From Rotaria macrura (lineage: Eukaryota; Rotifera; Eurotatoria; Philodinida; Philodinidae): DNA of 64,000 bases. Where the stretch lies: NCBI GenBank assembly GCA_900239685.1, contig OENT01000014.1, positions 342,499 to 406,498 of the forward strand. Direction: 5' to 3'. The notes beneath the pieces are model-generated. The model saw only the letters and a list, made by a program, of their open reading frames with translations. It did no database searches and had not been told where the DNA came from. The position numbers and the translations under genes were made by a program. How positions within the stretch are numbered: position 1 is the first letter of the stretch; every line of letters begins with the position of its first letter. Below are positions 50,001 to 60,964 of this stretch, in pieces.

Positions 50001-52766
50001 ATATCGCATATATTAGAATAAAAATTCACATTTATGCGTGCCACTGCAGGATTTAATCAATTCTCTGTTGTATGTATGACATTTACACATAAACGTCATG
50101 CTGAATGAAAAAGAAACCAGCTCACAGAGATTTCAGTAGTTGATACACTTTATAATCTAACGAAATAGATGTCAGTGTATTGAGAGTAGTAATTTCAATT
50201 AAGAAGTAGAAGATAGTTTTCAGTAGAATAGCATTTACTAAAATTTTTTTCTTCATATAAAATTTTCAAATGCTACCATGAAATGTAATCTGAATAGTCA
50301 AAATTCAAAACACTTCTTCCTTGATTCATCTAAATATCTACTGTTTTTTCATTATATTTTTCTTCATTTTACTACGGTTGAAAAATTGCTCGTGCCATAA
50401 TTTAGAAAAGAAGTTTAAAAGTTTCAACAGATGACTTTTGGGTACGTAACTCTCGATGATGCCAGCACTTCAAAGGAACAATCGATACATCTCCTTAAAA
50501 GTCTGGCAGAACACAATATAAACATCTGTCGCTTCTTTTATATACCGCATGCTTTGTTTTTTAGAAGAACACAAAATCTAGCCGTCTTCAACATACATCT
50601 GTAACCGCAATCAGCAGATAATGCAGGACGACTAAGTCAGTAGGAGAAATTATTTTATAGCCATCAAAATGAGTGCATTCTGTACAATAACAAGCGATCT
50701 GCAAAATTCACAATTCGAGTAAAACTAAGTACTGTATCACATTGACTTACTCGTTACTAATATTGGTTATTCGGTACTTGAACAATCTGAATTGAATTAT
50801 TTTATCTGAAATGTTCAAGCGAGATCATGAGTAGGGGTGGCACTTTAACTTTACTTTAAAGTTAAAGTTAAAGTGATTTACTTTAACTTTAACCTTTAAA
50901 GTTAAAGTAAAAACACTTTAACTTTAACACTTTACTTAAAGTTTTTAAAGTTAAAGTGCCACCCCTAATCATGAGCAGCCTACTATTATTAGTAAGATTA
51001 GCCATCGCTTCCCCGGAAAATCATTACGCAACTGATGGAACTCTATTGTTTTTCGTGTGTTTTTCAATTCTCATATTGACTCGATTTAAAGTAATGAATT
51101 CATAGTTGATCGATTTCAGACACAAATTCAACTCGTATGATACAACTGATAGGTGATTGTTCGATAACTTTGTTCATGATTGTGTTGATGATTGAGACGC
51201 CAATTAAATGTATTCTAAATATGATTATTTGAATAATGTACAATCAGCAATGTCTGACACCTTTTGTTGACTGAAGAATTAGGTATAGCTGTATATCGTC
51301 TTTCATTTTCCTCAGATAGACTGAATGATATTCGCCAAATTGATTAAAACTGTTGTAGTATGATGAAGCACAACGGCTAAACTGCTTCACTGATTGTATC
51401 CATACAAACGAATTCTCGCTTGGGAATCATTCGTTTGTTTTTCTTTGCTGTTTTTCTTTTTCAAAGTTCAAAAATGAGTTTATTACAATTGAAAACTCTA
51501 ACCAAGTGAAAAATCTGAAGAATTAGTAAACGAAAAGCTATAGTGCAAAAATTTCTGGTCAATCTATAATTTTTTGAATAAATCGTTCTCAATAAAAAAA
51601 AGTATCATATGGTTATGGGAAATTCATAGCACATTGTTTGATGAGTGAATATCAAAAAGTCAAAATCATACGATATTTTCTATAAATAAGTTCTACGGCT
51701 GGACTGTTCACTATCTATGAATGCAACCTCCAAGAAGGCTTAATTATAGGGACTAATTCAAAATTGAATACCCTTTCCAAATGACTTTGTTTGCGTCTTT
51801 CCTTATGGAGTAGTAGTTGATACGATTTAAAATGTTCATGTGAGTTATTGACGTACACCCTAAAGTATGGAGGATGAGTGATTTTGATGCTAGCGATTCA
51901 ACTTTTGTATGACCCTGTTCTCATCTATCGATAAGTAAAGATTTAATGTGAATTATCTAGATAATCAATTATAATAAAGAAAACGCATTTGAAGAAAGAA
52001 GATTTTACAGTCTAGCAGAAGTAAGTGGCCAGACATGTGATCAACGACGAGCATTTAGCAATATCAGGCTTGACGACAAGATAACAAACTCCATGATGAT
52101 TATAAGTGGGATCATGTAAAATGTGAACGATACTCTTCCATATATTTTGAATCAATCGAATAAAATATAACATACGCGATTTTCTTTCAAAAATAAATCA
52201 TAGATCCTCCTGCCTGTAATAAATATAAATTGTTGACGTAACACTTCTGAAGTAGACATCATACAGGCGCTTGTTTCGCCGAGGAGACTCAATAAAAAAA
52301 ATGATTCATCGAAGAATCGAACTGGAAGAAAAAGAAGGTGAATGGGATATTGAAATTTGGCATAGATTTGACATTAAGAGTAGTGTATATACTCATGACG
52401 TAGTCATTTTTCATCATGCAGTTATTCGTTCAGAGTAACAAATGAACAGAGTTTCAAAAAGGAAAACTCTATTGTGACAAATATGGTTTCGAAGAATCGT
52501 GGGTACTCGATGATTCATTTGGAAATAAATTGAGTCCTATATAATGCTTATAGATAGACTTTACATGAAATATTTATCCGATCGCATCATCAAGGACACA
52601 ATACGTCATATGTTTATAGTCAACGAAATTTGAATTATCTTTTCAGTGATTAATATGACAGGCATAACGAATATACAATATTTTCATATAAATAAGTAAG
52701 AAAGAACGTAACAGCAAAAACAATATTTTGTCTTGTTTTGATCAATCTATTCATAAAATTTGAGGT
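47062..52766. other. 5.7-kb gene-poor region
   Basis: No convincing gene. A complete hAT-type MITE lies at 50832-50967. Isolated ORFs of 87 codons (49411-49674) and 45 codons (52301-52438, starting MIHRRIELEEKEGEW) have no recognisable family. The rest is AT-rich non-coding DNA; poly(A)-signal-like AATAAA words near 47337 may belong to the CBM35-like gene upstream. Confidence 0.5.
50832..50967. mobile_element. 136-bp hAT-type MITE with perfect 8-bp TSD
   Basis: The element begins TAGGGGTGGCACTTTAACTT and ends with the exact inverted copy. It is flanked on both sides by ATCATGAG (50824-50831 and 50968-50975). The interior is almost entirely inverted and direct copies of ACTTTAA and TTAAAGT, so the whole unit can fold into a long hairpin. 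An 8-bp duplication and TAGGG-type ends are characteristic of hAT elements. There is no coding capacity. Related ends occur at 54742-54765 and 58576-58636. Confidence 0.92.
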
Positions 52767-54056
52767 ATGCCTCAACAGCCATGTACGATAAGTGGATGCC
52801 CACGCGTATCAAGAGCATTGTGTTATTGTTGTCAAAATAATTATTGTATGGACCATTTCAAAGATCATAATGACATGTATGTATCTCAATTATATCAATT
52901 AACAAATGACATCAATATTTTATCGGAACATTCTCGTGGTCAGTATCGGCAACAACTTGATCACTGGAGACATGAATCACATCAAACTATTGATTTATAT
53001 TACGAAAAAAAATGTCAAGAATTAGACAGTCAAACGATAAAAAATGATCTGATAAACCAAAATTATCAAGTTATTGAATGGATCAAAGCAAAAATTACTC
53101 AACTTATTTGTGAACAAAATACAGATCAACAGCAAATTGATTCATTAAAAGCTGCAATTAATGCCGTACGACGTGAAATCGAACAAATACCAAAGGAAAA
53201 TTTTCAACTGAATATTTCACCGCTGATTTTCGACGAAAATTTTATTCAAATCGAAAAAAAACCTTCTAATTTTAATTTAAGTTCAACAATAAAATCATTA
53301 TATCAAACAAAACATATGTCGACGGATAACGCAATTGTCATGGCGAATAATTCCAATTATTTTTTGATTAGTCAACAATCGAATTTATGTTTATATGATA
53401 AGAATTTAAATATGATTAAACAAATTCTCTGGGAACATGGTTTTATATGGGACATATGTATGCTAATGAATCTGTCAAAATTTATCATTGTTGCCGAGAA
53501 CGGGGTCTTTACGTTCGATGAGCACACCATGACAGTTGAACAAATCAACCTTTTAAACATGCAGAAAGAATCATGGTATTGTTGTGCATGCTCAGATAAG
53601 ACTCTACTATTAGCAACGCAAAAGTTAAATACTCCAATATATGAATATACTTTGATCGAAGGTGATTTCTCATTAAGCCGACAACAAATATGCTGTTCGG
53701 AAAATGAATATATTGAAAATATGAAAAGTTCAAAAGATTCACTAGCTTCAATTATCATTAACGATTTTACTGGCGAAAGACGTTTGGATATGCGTTCATT
53801 GAGGACATTTCATCAACTTTGGACTATTACCATTGGGATAAATGAAAGAATGAACATCGTATCATGTTGCCCATTGAACGAGAACGGTTGGTTAATTGTT
53901 GATGTTGCTCAAACGTGTCTCATTCATGTTCTCAATGAAGGCTACATCAAGCAAAGAGTGAAATATAAGCCGTCACCTCAATATGCTGTACGGTTCGATA
54001 ACGATACTCTTGCTATTCTAACTGAATCTGGTATAAACTTACACAAAATCGAATAA
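52767..54056 (+). CDS. B-box-like zinc-finger protein with C-terminal propeller-like region
   Basis: A single uninterrupted exon of 429 codons. The N-terminus is a B-box-type zinc finger (C-x4-C, C-x2-C then C-x2-H with a following His: CTISGC, CYCCQNNYCMDHFKDH). A coiled-coil region at about residues 45-140 is rich in Gln, Glu and Lys, and the C-terminal 250 residues contain repeated short beta-strand units (NYFLISQQSNLCLYDKN, FIIVAENGVFTFDEH, TLLLATQKLNTPIYEY) like a WD- or NHL-type propeller. This resembles RING-less TRIM-like proteins that are numerous in bdelloids. No intron is seen, unlike most neighbours. AATAAA lies at 54061-54066, directly after the stop. Partner and function are unknown. 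Confidence 0.85.
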   Translation: MPQQPCTISGCPRVSRALCYCCQNNYCMDHFKDHNDMYVSQLYQLTNDINILSEHSRGQYRQQLDHWRHESHQTIDLYYEKKCQELDSQTIKNDLINQNYQVIEWIKAKITQLICEQNTDQQQIDSLKAAINAVRREIEQIPKENFQLNISPLIFDENFIQIEKKPSNFNLSSTIKSLYQTKHMSTDNAIVMANNSNYFLISQQSNLCLYDKNLNMIKQILWEHGFIWDICMLMNLSKFIIVAENGVFTFDEHTMTVEQINLLNMQKESWYCCACSDKTLLLATQKLNTPIYEYTLIEGDFSLSRQQICCSENEYIENMKSSKDSLASIIINDFTGERRLDMRSLRTFHQLWTITIGINERMNIVSCCPLNENGWLIVDVAQTCLIHVLNEGYIKQRVKYKPSPQYAVRFDNDTLAILTESGINLHKIE

Positions 54057-54547
54057 CGACAATAAATGTTTTTTTTCTTTTCTTTTGGTTTTAGATTCGA
54101 AAATTTTAGTTTTTTTATGTGTATTATTTCCTTTTTGTCAAAAATGTTTTACTTTATTGATTGCTGAGGAATAAAACTAATGAAAAAGTCGTCTACTTTA
54201 TGGAGACGTCCATTAGTTTGTTTAGTGTTTTATTGTTTTTGAAATTCACAACGTTTGAGAGGATCTTAGTATCCCAGGGAAGTCATTTCGACCATCGGAG
54301 GCGGCGTATTACGACATTAATTTACTCTGTATTTTGCCACCATCTCTCGTACTGTTTAATGGAGCGTTTTTCACACAATTTGCATCCATTTTCTGGTATT
54401 ACGGATTGCGATGTCATTTTGGACTGGTTGGCGACGTTTTAGCATTGTTTAAATCGCCGTGCTTTCTGACCTAAGATTTCAGATGGATTTGTTTTGCTGA
54501 TTCATGAGTCAGAAGTTAATGTAGACTAGACTCACTGAACGAAATAC

Positions 54548-54941
54548 AAGGGGAAAACAGCGGATTTTAGGGATGGCCAATCCAAAAAAAATCTGAAAAT
54601 GCACCAGCAATGTCCTCTTGAAAATGAAAGAATGTCGAGCTGAAATTTTTATCATATATAGGTCTCGTGATTTTTAAAATATCCTACACTTTTCAATGTT
54701 AACGAATGTTTCCTTCTTAAGATAATCAACTTTCAAGAAGTGTTAAAGTTAAAGTACCACCCCTACTTGCGATCGCACTATCTTCAGGCGAATACATCCG
54801 TTTCTGCTGAAACTTTTAGAATATTCTGAGCACCACAAAACCTACATATGATAAAAATTTCAGCTCAAAATGCCTTCATTTTCAAGAGGACATTGCTGGT
54901 AGATTTTGGGATTTTCAAAATCCGCCGTTTCCCCCTTGACA
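54548..54941. mobile_element. Foldback element with about 100-bp inverted arms
   Basis: The left arm, 54548-54662, starts AAGGGGAAAACAGCGGATTT. The right arm, about 54840-54941, is its inverted copy, including an uninterrupted 26-bp match (54603-54628 against 54875-54900). The left arm has an additional stretch of about 20 bp around 54569-54590 that is missing on the right. The loop of roughly 180 bp contains a TTAAAGTTAAAGT...CACCCCTA end typical of the hAT-like MITE at 50832. I see no certain target duplication, so the exact limits and superfamily are open. Confidence 0.75.
54742..54765. mobile_element. Solo terminus of the hAT-type MITE
   Basis: This short piece ends AAAGTACCACCCCTA and matches the right end of the complete element at 50832-50967 with one or two changes. 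No matching left end of the same family is visible nearby except a TAGGGATGGCC at 54568, and the flanks of that pair (GCGGATTT and CTTGCGAT) do not match. It is best read as a truncated copy. Confidence 0.6.
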
Positions 54942-55194
54942 AATTGATAGTCATGGTAAATTTTATCTATACCAGTGTTTCTTCTTTGCTTTCTATGCTA
55001 AAAAGTTCGAATAAAATAGCTGAGAGGTCGATGAGATTATATTTTCATTTTTTTTCTGTTACTGATAGCGACATCATGGTCGTTTCCTTGAAAATTCCAT
55101 AAGATTGGTTCTTGATTTCGCCTTATCAATTGACTGATTCATATATTGCCATATTTATTTCACGGATTATTATTTATTTTTCTTTGATGTAATT

Positions 55195-55204
55195 CTGTTT
55201 CCAG
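55195..55204 (+). promoter_or_regulatory. Splice acceptor upstream of the PICK1 start
   Basis: CTGTTTCCAG follows a T-rich run and lies 36 bp upstream of the PICK1 ATG. It is a candidate cis or spliced-leader acceptor. Confidence 0.4.
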
Positions 55205-55240
55205 TAGTTAAATACTTAAAGAAAGATCTGAAAAAAAATC

Positions 55241-57196
55241 ATGATGGATTATGGTGATTTAGAAGAAGATACGCTGTATGTATTCGTAGAAATACCAAAT
55301 GTTGCTTTTACTGTATTTTGTTCCATGCATGTATTCTAGTGGCATGACATTAACATCTGGAACATGTACTTTGAAAAAAGATACTCAAAATTTGGTTGGC
55401 ATTAGTATTGGTGGTGGAGCTCCACTTTGTCCGTGTTTATATATAGTTCAAATTTTTGATAATACGCCAGCATCAAAAGATGGCTTTTTAGCTGCAGGCA
55501 ACAAAATTAATAATTCTATTGTAGAATTTATAATTATTTTCTCGAATAGGTGATGAAATTGTTTCAGTGAATGGAAAATCAGTTAAAGGAAGAACAAAAG
55601 TCGAAGTAGCTAAACTCATACAAGCATCGAAAGTAAGTTATTTAACTGCTAATTCGATTCAAGTTTTTATGGTGTTCACAGACGGAAGTCGCAATACATT
55701 TCAATAAGTTACATGCACAATCAAAGGAAGGAAAAACATTAGACATTGGTTTGTTACAAACTATGTCAATATATGTATTGTCATTTGTTTTACTTATCTA
55801 GTTCTGAAAAAAATGAAACATCGTATTGTAGAATCGATGAGTTCAACAACAGCTGATGCACTAGGTCTTAGTCGTGCTATTCTATGCAATGGTATATGAA
55901 CAAGAAAATTAGCCTTTATTCATTTATAAGTTTACGACATTCTATCTTTAGATGGTCTTATAAAGAAATTAGATGAACTAGAACGAACATCAGAATTATA
56001 TCGTGGTCTAATTGAACATACACGTTCTGTACTTAAGGCTATATTTGAATTAGCTCATACGCATCGTAATTTTGGCGATGCATTTGCTAATATTGGTGCA
56101 CGTGAACCTCAATTTAAGGCATCGGAAGCTTTTACTAAATTTGGTGAAGCTCATCGACAAATAGATCGACACGCTATTACATTACTTCGAACTGTAAAAC
56201 CGGTAATGATCAGAAAAAAGTGTACCTCATTGTTTTTTCTTCATCTGATGATTTTAGATGATTGCTGATCTAAATACGTATTTGACAAAAGCTATTCCAG
56301 ACACAAAATTAACAATTGAAAAATATGCTGATGCTAAATTTGAATATTTGGTAGGATTTTTACATCTATTGACGATGGAAAATACTGTATCAATCAAGAT
56401 GAATATAGATAGACATTCAAGACTGAAAACAGACATTTCCCACCGATAATTAGATCCCATCAGATTTAAAAAATTTCTTTACTCGAAATCGATAACCCTG
56501 TTACGTGTAAGTTGTCATCTAGCTTGTTTCTCAGTATCTTCCTGTTAGTTCAACGAGTAATGTACAATAGCGATAAAACGAAAAGAATTTGATTATATAT
56601 TTAGTCGTACTGTTTAAAAGTCAAAGAAATGGACGATGAAGAATGTAGTTATGCAGCACTTCAAGAACCACTTTATCGTGTTGAAACAGGTAACTATGAA
56701 TATCGGTATGTTATTCAAGTGATTTTTTTGTCAAAATGAAGATTTCTATGATTGAAATAGATTAATACTTCGATGTCGTCAATTAGCTCGTGAACGTTTC
56801 GCTAAAATGCGTGCAGATGTACTTGTTAAATTAGAATTACTTGATCAAAAACATGGTTGGTTCTTCTTTCATTGATTGTTGTTTTTCGTTTTCTATGTCT
56901 TTTTTTTTTCTTGAACAGTACAAGATATAGTATTTCAATTGCATCGTTTTATAACTGCTTTGGATAAATATCATAAGGATTGTAACGATGTAATGAAAGA
57001 AGCTGATATATTTCCCATTGAAGTTGATCTTACTTTGCCAACGCTTCGTGGGTTAGAAAGTAATGATGCCGATGAAATGGATAATGAGAATGATGAAACA
57101 AATGGAGATGATCTATTCAATGATGATCGACAAGAAGCTGCGTCGAATCAACGTAAAACTGTAGAAGATGTTGATCTGTTAAATATTGGTCAATAA
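55241..57196 (+). CDS. PICK1: PICK1, PDZ-BAR scaffold protein
   Basis: Ten exons, 55241-55275, 55340-55497, 55550-55632, 55682-55748, 55802-55891, 55952-56202, 56258-56350, 56605-56705, 56761-56855 and 56919-57196, join in phase to 416 residues (human PICK1 has 415). The PDZ domain occupies residues 14-100 with the carboxylate-binding loop NLVGISIGGG and CPCLYIVQIFDNTPAS. A linker has LDIVLKKMKHRIVE, and the BAR domain at about residues 145-360 has ADALGLSRAILCNDGL, LNTYLTKAIPDTKLTIEKY and LYRVETGNYEYRLILRCRQ. An acidic C-terminus follows. PICK1 binds the C-termini of receptors, transporters and PKC-alpha through the PDZ domain and curves membranes through the BAR domain. Intron 2 begins with GC (GCAG/GCAACA), a non-canonical GC-AG intron. 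AATAAA lies at 57417-57422. Confidence 0.96.
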
Positions 57197-58575
57197 TCAA
57201 TATTACAGTGCAATCGCACGATCTGTTTTCTTTTTTTTTGCTTTGTTTCTATTCCATGTTTAGTATAATATATTTCATTACAAAAACAGTCGATATTATT
57301 TTTTATTAATGTTTTAATGTATTATTCTTATTATCGACTGTTTTATTGTTGTTGTGTTGTTCAATATAAACTGTATGGTATATGAAATGGGGACGAATGT
57401 TTACCTCACAAATATGAATAAAATATCCGTACTAAAACAGACTCTCATTTTCAAAGATACATCCATTACTCATTCATATTGACGAAATTCAATACTAGAT
57501 GAATTTACGAATAAATTTTCAATTGCTACCCATTGATGTTACTACGGTAGTGCATATCTACTATAGAGGATGGAAAAGCTAGCAGTGAAATTCGCGTGAT
57601 TCAATGCAATCGAATATTATTATCAACTATTGCTTAGTGTTTCACTTGACAGATATTATTTCGCTACCTTGAAACATACAAAGGCAACTTCAAAACATTT
57701 TAGAAACCTTTCATGATACACGTTTGATTCTCAAGAAAATTTTATCTAAGATGAATAGCACGAAAAAGAATTCTTTGAAATCTCTATGACATTATCAATA
57801 TAATTTGAAGTAATTTACTATACTTGAAATATCCGTGTATCTTTCATATAGTAATGATGAATAATAATTCTTGCAATACCAGTTAACCTTAGTAAAAGCA
57901 TCATAAGAAATATAAATATGTAGTTGTGTCACGTTCTTTCAACAGTTTAGAAAGTTGAACTGTTAACATTTTTTATCGATATGTCCTTGTTCTTTCTGAA
58001 GCATCATCACAGTCGAAATACAGTGTTTTTAACTACTAGCGACATTAAATTTTCATTTAACTATATAAAATAGGATAGATTAAAAATCGTTTATAGATCA
58101 TTTTGAGAAACATTGATTTAGGTGAAAGTTTGATAGATAACTGCATCATGATATGTATGCTGAAACATGAAAGCTTTTCTTTTCTATTGGAGATGATAAT
58201 AACAAATAACATAAATGAAATTAAAACAACAGCTGATTGTTCGTTTGCAGCAGTGTTTCTAACGTTAAGTACACCAAGCAGAATCAAAGTACCCAAGTCA
58301 CTAACGATTTTTGGAAAGTACTGCATTTTGCACTTTAAGAAAAAAAAGAAAGTACACTGATAGTACTTTACAAAACAAGAATGCATTTTGTTTGATTTCA
58401 TTCGGCATTTTTATCAAAATGTTCGGATTCTGTTCGTATGTGTGTCTATATTTTTGTTATTTATCAATATTATATGTTTTGATTTTGCTTCTTTTGAAAA
58501 AGAACAAATTTCTAATAAAAAATTGATTCAAAGATAACGCTGTTTTTTGTTTTTTCATTAGTTTTTAGTTACGGT

Positions 58576-58636
58576 TAGGAGTGGGACTTTAACTTTGCTT
58601 TAAATATTACAGTTAAAGTGTCATCCCCCCCCTCTA
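58576..58636. mobile_element. Diverged 61-bp hAT-MITE copy
   Basis: Starts TAGGAGTGGGACTTTAACTT and ends in a C-run followed by TCTA. The flanks are GTTACGGT (58568-58575) and GTTATGGT (58637-58644), an 8-bp duplication with one mismatch. It is a shortened, mutated relative of the element at 50832-50967. The C-homopolymer near the right end has probably expanded. Confidence 0.7.
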
Positions 58637-58833
58637 GTTATGGTACTTTGAGCTACTTAATTACCTAAGACAAAGTACCAATATATAGTTTTTAAATAGA
58701 GATAAATTATCCATTTACACTTAGTTTTAGATTTCCATCAGAAACGCTGGTTTACAAATATAGAGATAATCGAGTAAATTTCTATGATTGAACATGAAAT
58801 CTTTAACTATTTCGTTTGAATACAAGAAGAAAT

Positions 58834-59230
58834 GGCAGCTGTTATCGCAAACATATTTGGTGTGATTGGTGATCGTCAAGTACCAAACTATATCCTCAAT
58901 GAAGAATACTTTATGACTGCCTTTACTATCGTTTGATGATGCATTTTTGTTAAATTATTGTGATACACTCATTACTTATCATTACTGGCAAGTGTATTTA
59001 AAAATTTGTTTTTCATTTCAGAAATCAAGTTTGTCAAGATTTATTCGACATCTGATAGCGGAACCTATCCAGCAGAAGTGTCTCCAGCTCACATAAACGA
59101 TCGACAAATCATTGTAGCTTTAATGCCATTAATATGCATATATATATATATGTTCAAACTCTCTAGGTGTTGTATAAACAAACATCATTGCAAACGAGAT
59201 TTATTGTTTCAATGCTCAAGATGTATTTGA
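58834..59230 (+). pseudogene. Possible small or broken gene, unrecognised
   Basis: An ATG at 58834 opens MAAVIANIFGVIGDRQVPNYI, which runs into a stop at 58936. After a strong acceptor (TTTCATTTCAG), a second open stretch from 59022 reads EIKFVKIYSTSDSGTYPAEV and continues to RQIIVALMPLI. A donor after GTGATTG would join the two in phase, but would skip part of the first piece. The pieces look protein-like and are unlike the AT-rich background, yet I recognise no family and cannot complete the 3' end. It may be a lineage-specific gene or a remnant. Confidence 0.3.
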
Positions 59231-59398
59231 CAATAAGGCAGTGAAAACAGTGGACACAAACAAATGAATTAGTATGACCAAAAATTGGGTCTAACACAAA
59301 AGTTTTTACTACTCAGTATTTGACATATTACTTGATAATTCAAAGTTCTACATTAAGATTTTACTCTGAATTTATATGTTTATATTGCAGATAATTCG

Positions 59399-60166
59399 AT
59401 GGCATCAACAGAATCTTGCTCAATTAATGGTTGTAAAAGAGCTGCGGCATGTTTATGTCATCATTGTAAAATAAATGTATGCGCCAAACATTTTAATGAA
59501 CATCAAGAACAAGTCAATCTGGAACTATTCCCACTGACCGATCGTCTTAATCAACGTACATGAGTGATGTTTTTATGATAAATGGATTAGATTCAATTTT
59601 CGATTTTAGTTCTGATGACACTTAAGAGTAAAGAAAATTCAAACAGTCCATTAGACTTGTTGAAAACATGGCGTGATAGGAAATATCAAGATATTGATCA
59701 GCAATATAATCGAAAAATACGAGATTTTAATACACAAGTATTTCAACAAGAACAAGAAATTTCACTAACTATAAAAAGCATCGAAGAATTGATTACTGAA
59801 GGTGAAGCATCAATTGATCAAGTTAAACAATTCAAAAACAAAATTGAAATTCTCGAAAATCACGTAAATAAACTCATGACGAATAAGCTGATAGAAATTT
59901 CAATAGAGACTAGGGTCAATGAATCGAATCTAGTCGATAGTTATCTACAACTTGGCGGCCGAAAATATTTAGTAAAAGGAAAACTATGTTGTCATGGCAA
60001 ACATCTCTATGCCTTGGAATGTGAAGAATCATTGACAGGTTATAACGGTTTGTGTCCAGAATGCCAAGATATTCATGTTTCATTTGAACATAATCGAGGA
60101 TTCTATGCACTGTGTGATATTATCCATAAAGAGGTCCTAGAGAAGAAACAGAATATGAAATGCTGA
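59399..60166 (+). CDS. Small B-box-like protein with coiled coil
   Basis: Two exons, 59399-59555 and 59610-60166, separated by a 54-bp intron, join in phase to 237 residues. The N-terminus (ESCSINGCKRAAACLCHHCKINVCAKHFNEHQEQ) has the same zinc-finger pattern as the B-box protein at 52767-54056, so the two share a family. The middle is a long coiled coil (about residues 60-150, KSIEELITEGEASIDQVKQFKNKIEILENHVNKLM). The C-terminus is not a propeller. It has a second Cys/His-rich patch (LCCHGKHLYALECEES, GLCPECQDIH) that may bind another zinc. An acceptor TATATTGCAG lies 8 bp before the ATG. AATAAA is at 60222-60227. Function is unknown. Confidence 0.8.
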
Positions 60167-60964
60167 TTTCTAATTAAGTTTTCTAGTAACTGACTCTTCA
60201 ATATTCTGCATTTTTAACTTAAATAAATGAATTATGCACACTTTTCATAAATATTGAAGGATTTTGACCAGTATCTTCATATATGTAATCGAGAATAAAT
60301 GCAAATTTATTTTTCAAAACGTTTACTGTTGACATAGATCTTGGTTTGTTTAATTTTTAATTTGAAAATTCAAATATTGATTTGAAAGTAAAGGATGATA
60401 CATGTGCCATTTAAACTATAATACTTTATTTGAAAATAATCTTTTGTTTACTTCGGGATTTTAGATTATGATTCGTTGTCTACATGAATAATCGATTCTA
60501 TAGATTGAGATGAATTCATCGAATGTATTTATTATTTTTATTGGACATCTAAATGAACACGTGGAACTGCATTCTGATGATCGAACGATTTATCTCATCG
60601 AATTATAATTAACTACGACATTTTATCATGCATATTGATTGAACAACTTTGTTTTTCAACTGTATTCTTCTGTTTTGTTCAGATTTTATTTGACAGATCA
60701 CAATTTTCTTGTCCTCTCAGTTTGGTTGAATAGTAATGTATTTTTATGTTTCGACATCAGTTTCATAACGATACATCACTCAAGCATCGCTACCATTTCA
60801 GATTGTTGGATGTTTAAAACAATGATGACATGTTGCAGAATTGTACCTTCAAATATTCAGTAGAATTTTGACTTGAAAAATATAAATATACGTCGAAATG
60901 AACGTCATTCAATAGTTCAAAAGTGATAGGAAAATCTTTGGTTTTTTTTCTTAATTATTTTCAG
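60167..60964. other. Intergenic region before the NUP35-like gene
   Basis: About 0.8 kb, AT-rich. It contains the poly(A) signal of the upstream gene and, at the right end, a T-rich tract ending in TTTTCAG directly before the ATG of the next gene. A 74-codon ORF at 60639 is Phe/Ser-rich and not protein-like. Confidence 0.5.
60950..60964 (+). promoter_or_regulatory. Splice acceptor abutting the NUP35-like ATG
   Basis: A T-rich tract ending TTTTCAG lies immediately before ATG at 60965. It is compatible with spliced-leader addition or a 5' UTR intron. Confidence 0.45.

Larger units (their letters stand above)
54057..55240. other. Intergenic region with a large inverted repeat
   Basis: Contains the foldback element at 54548-54941 and a solo hAT-MITE end inside its loop (54742-54765). 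The rest, including a T-rich run leading to the acceptor CTGTTTCCAG at 55195-55204 upstream of PICK1, shows no gene. Confidence 0.6.
57197..59398. other. 2.2-kb intergenic region
   Basis: Holds the PICK1 3' UTR (poly(A) signal at 57417), a diverged 61-bp hAT-MITE copy at 58576-58636, and a possible broken or small gene at about 58834-59230 described separately. ORFs at 58057-58401 and 58103-58360 overlap in antisense and do not look like proteins. Confidence 0.5.

Noticed and set aside
53372..53758. 128-codon reverse ORF
   Set aside because: Antisense of the B-box protein coding sequence, which has the clear domain signal on the forward strand.
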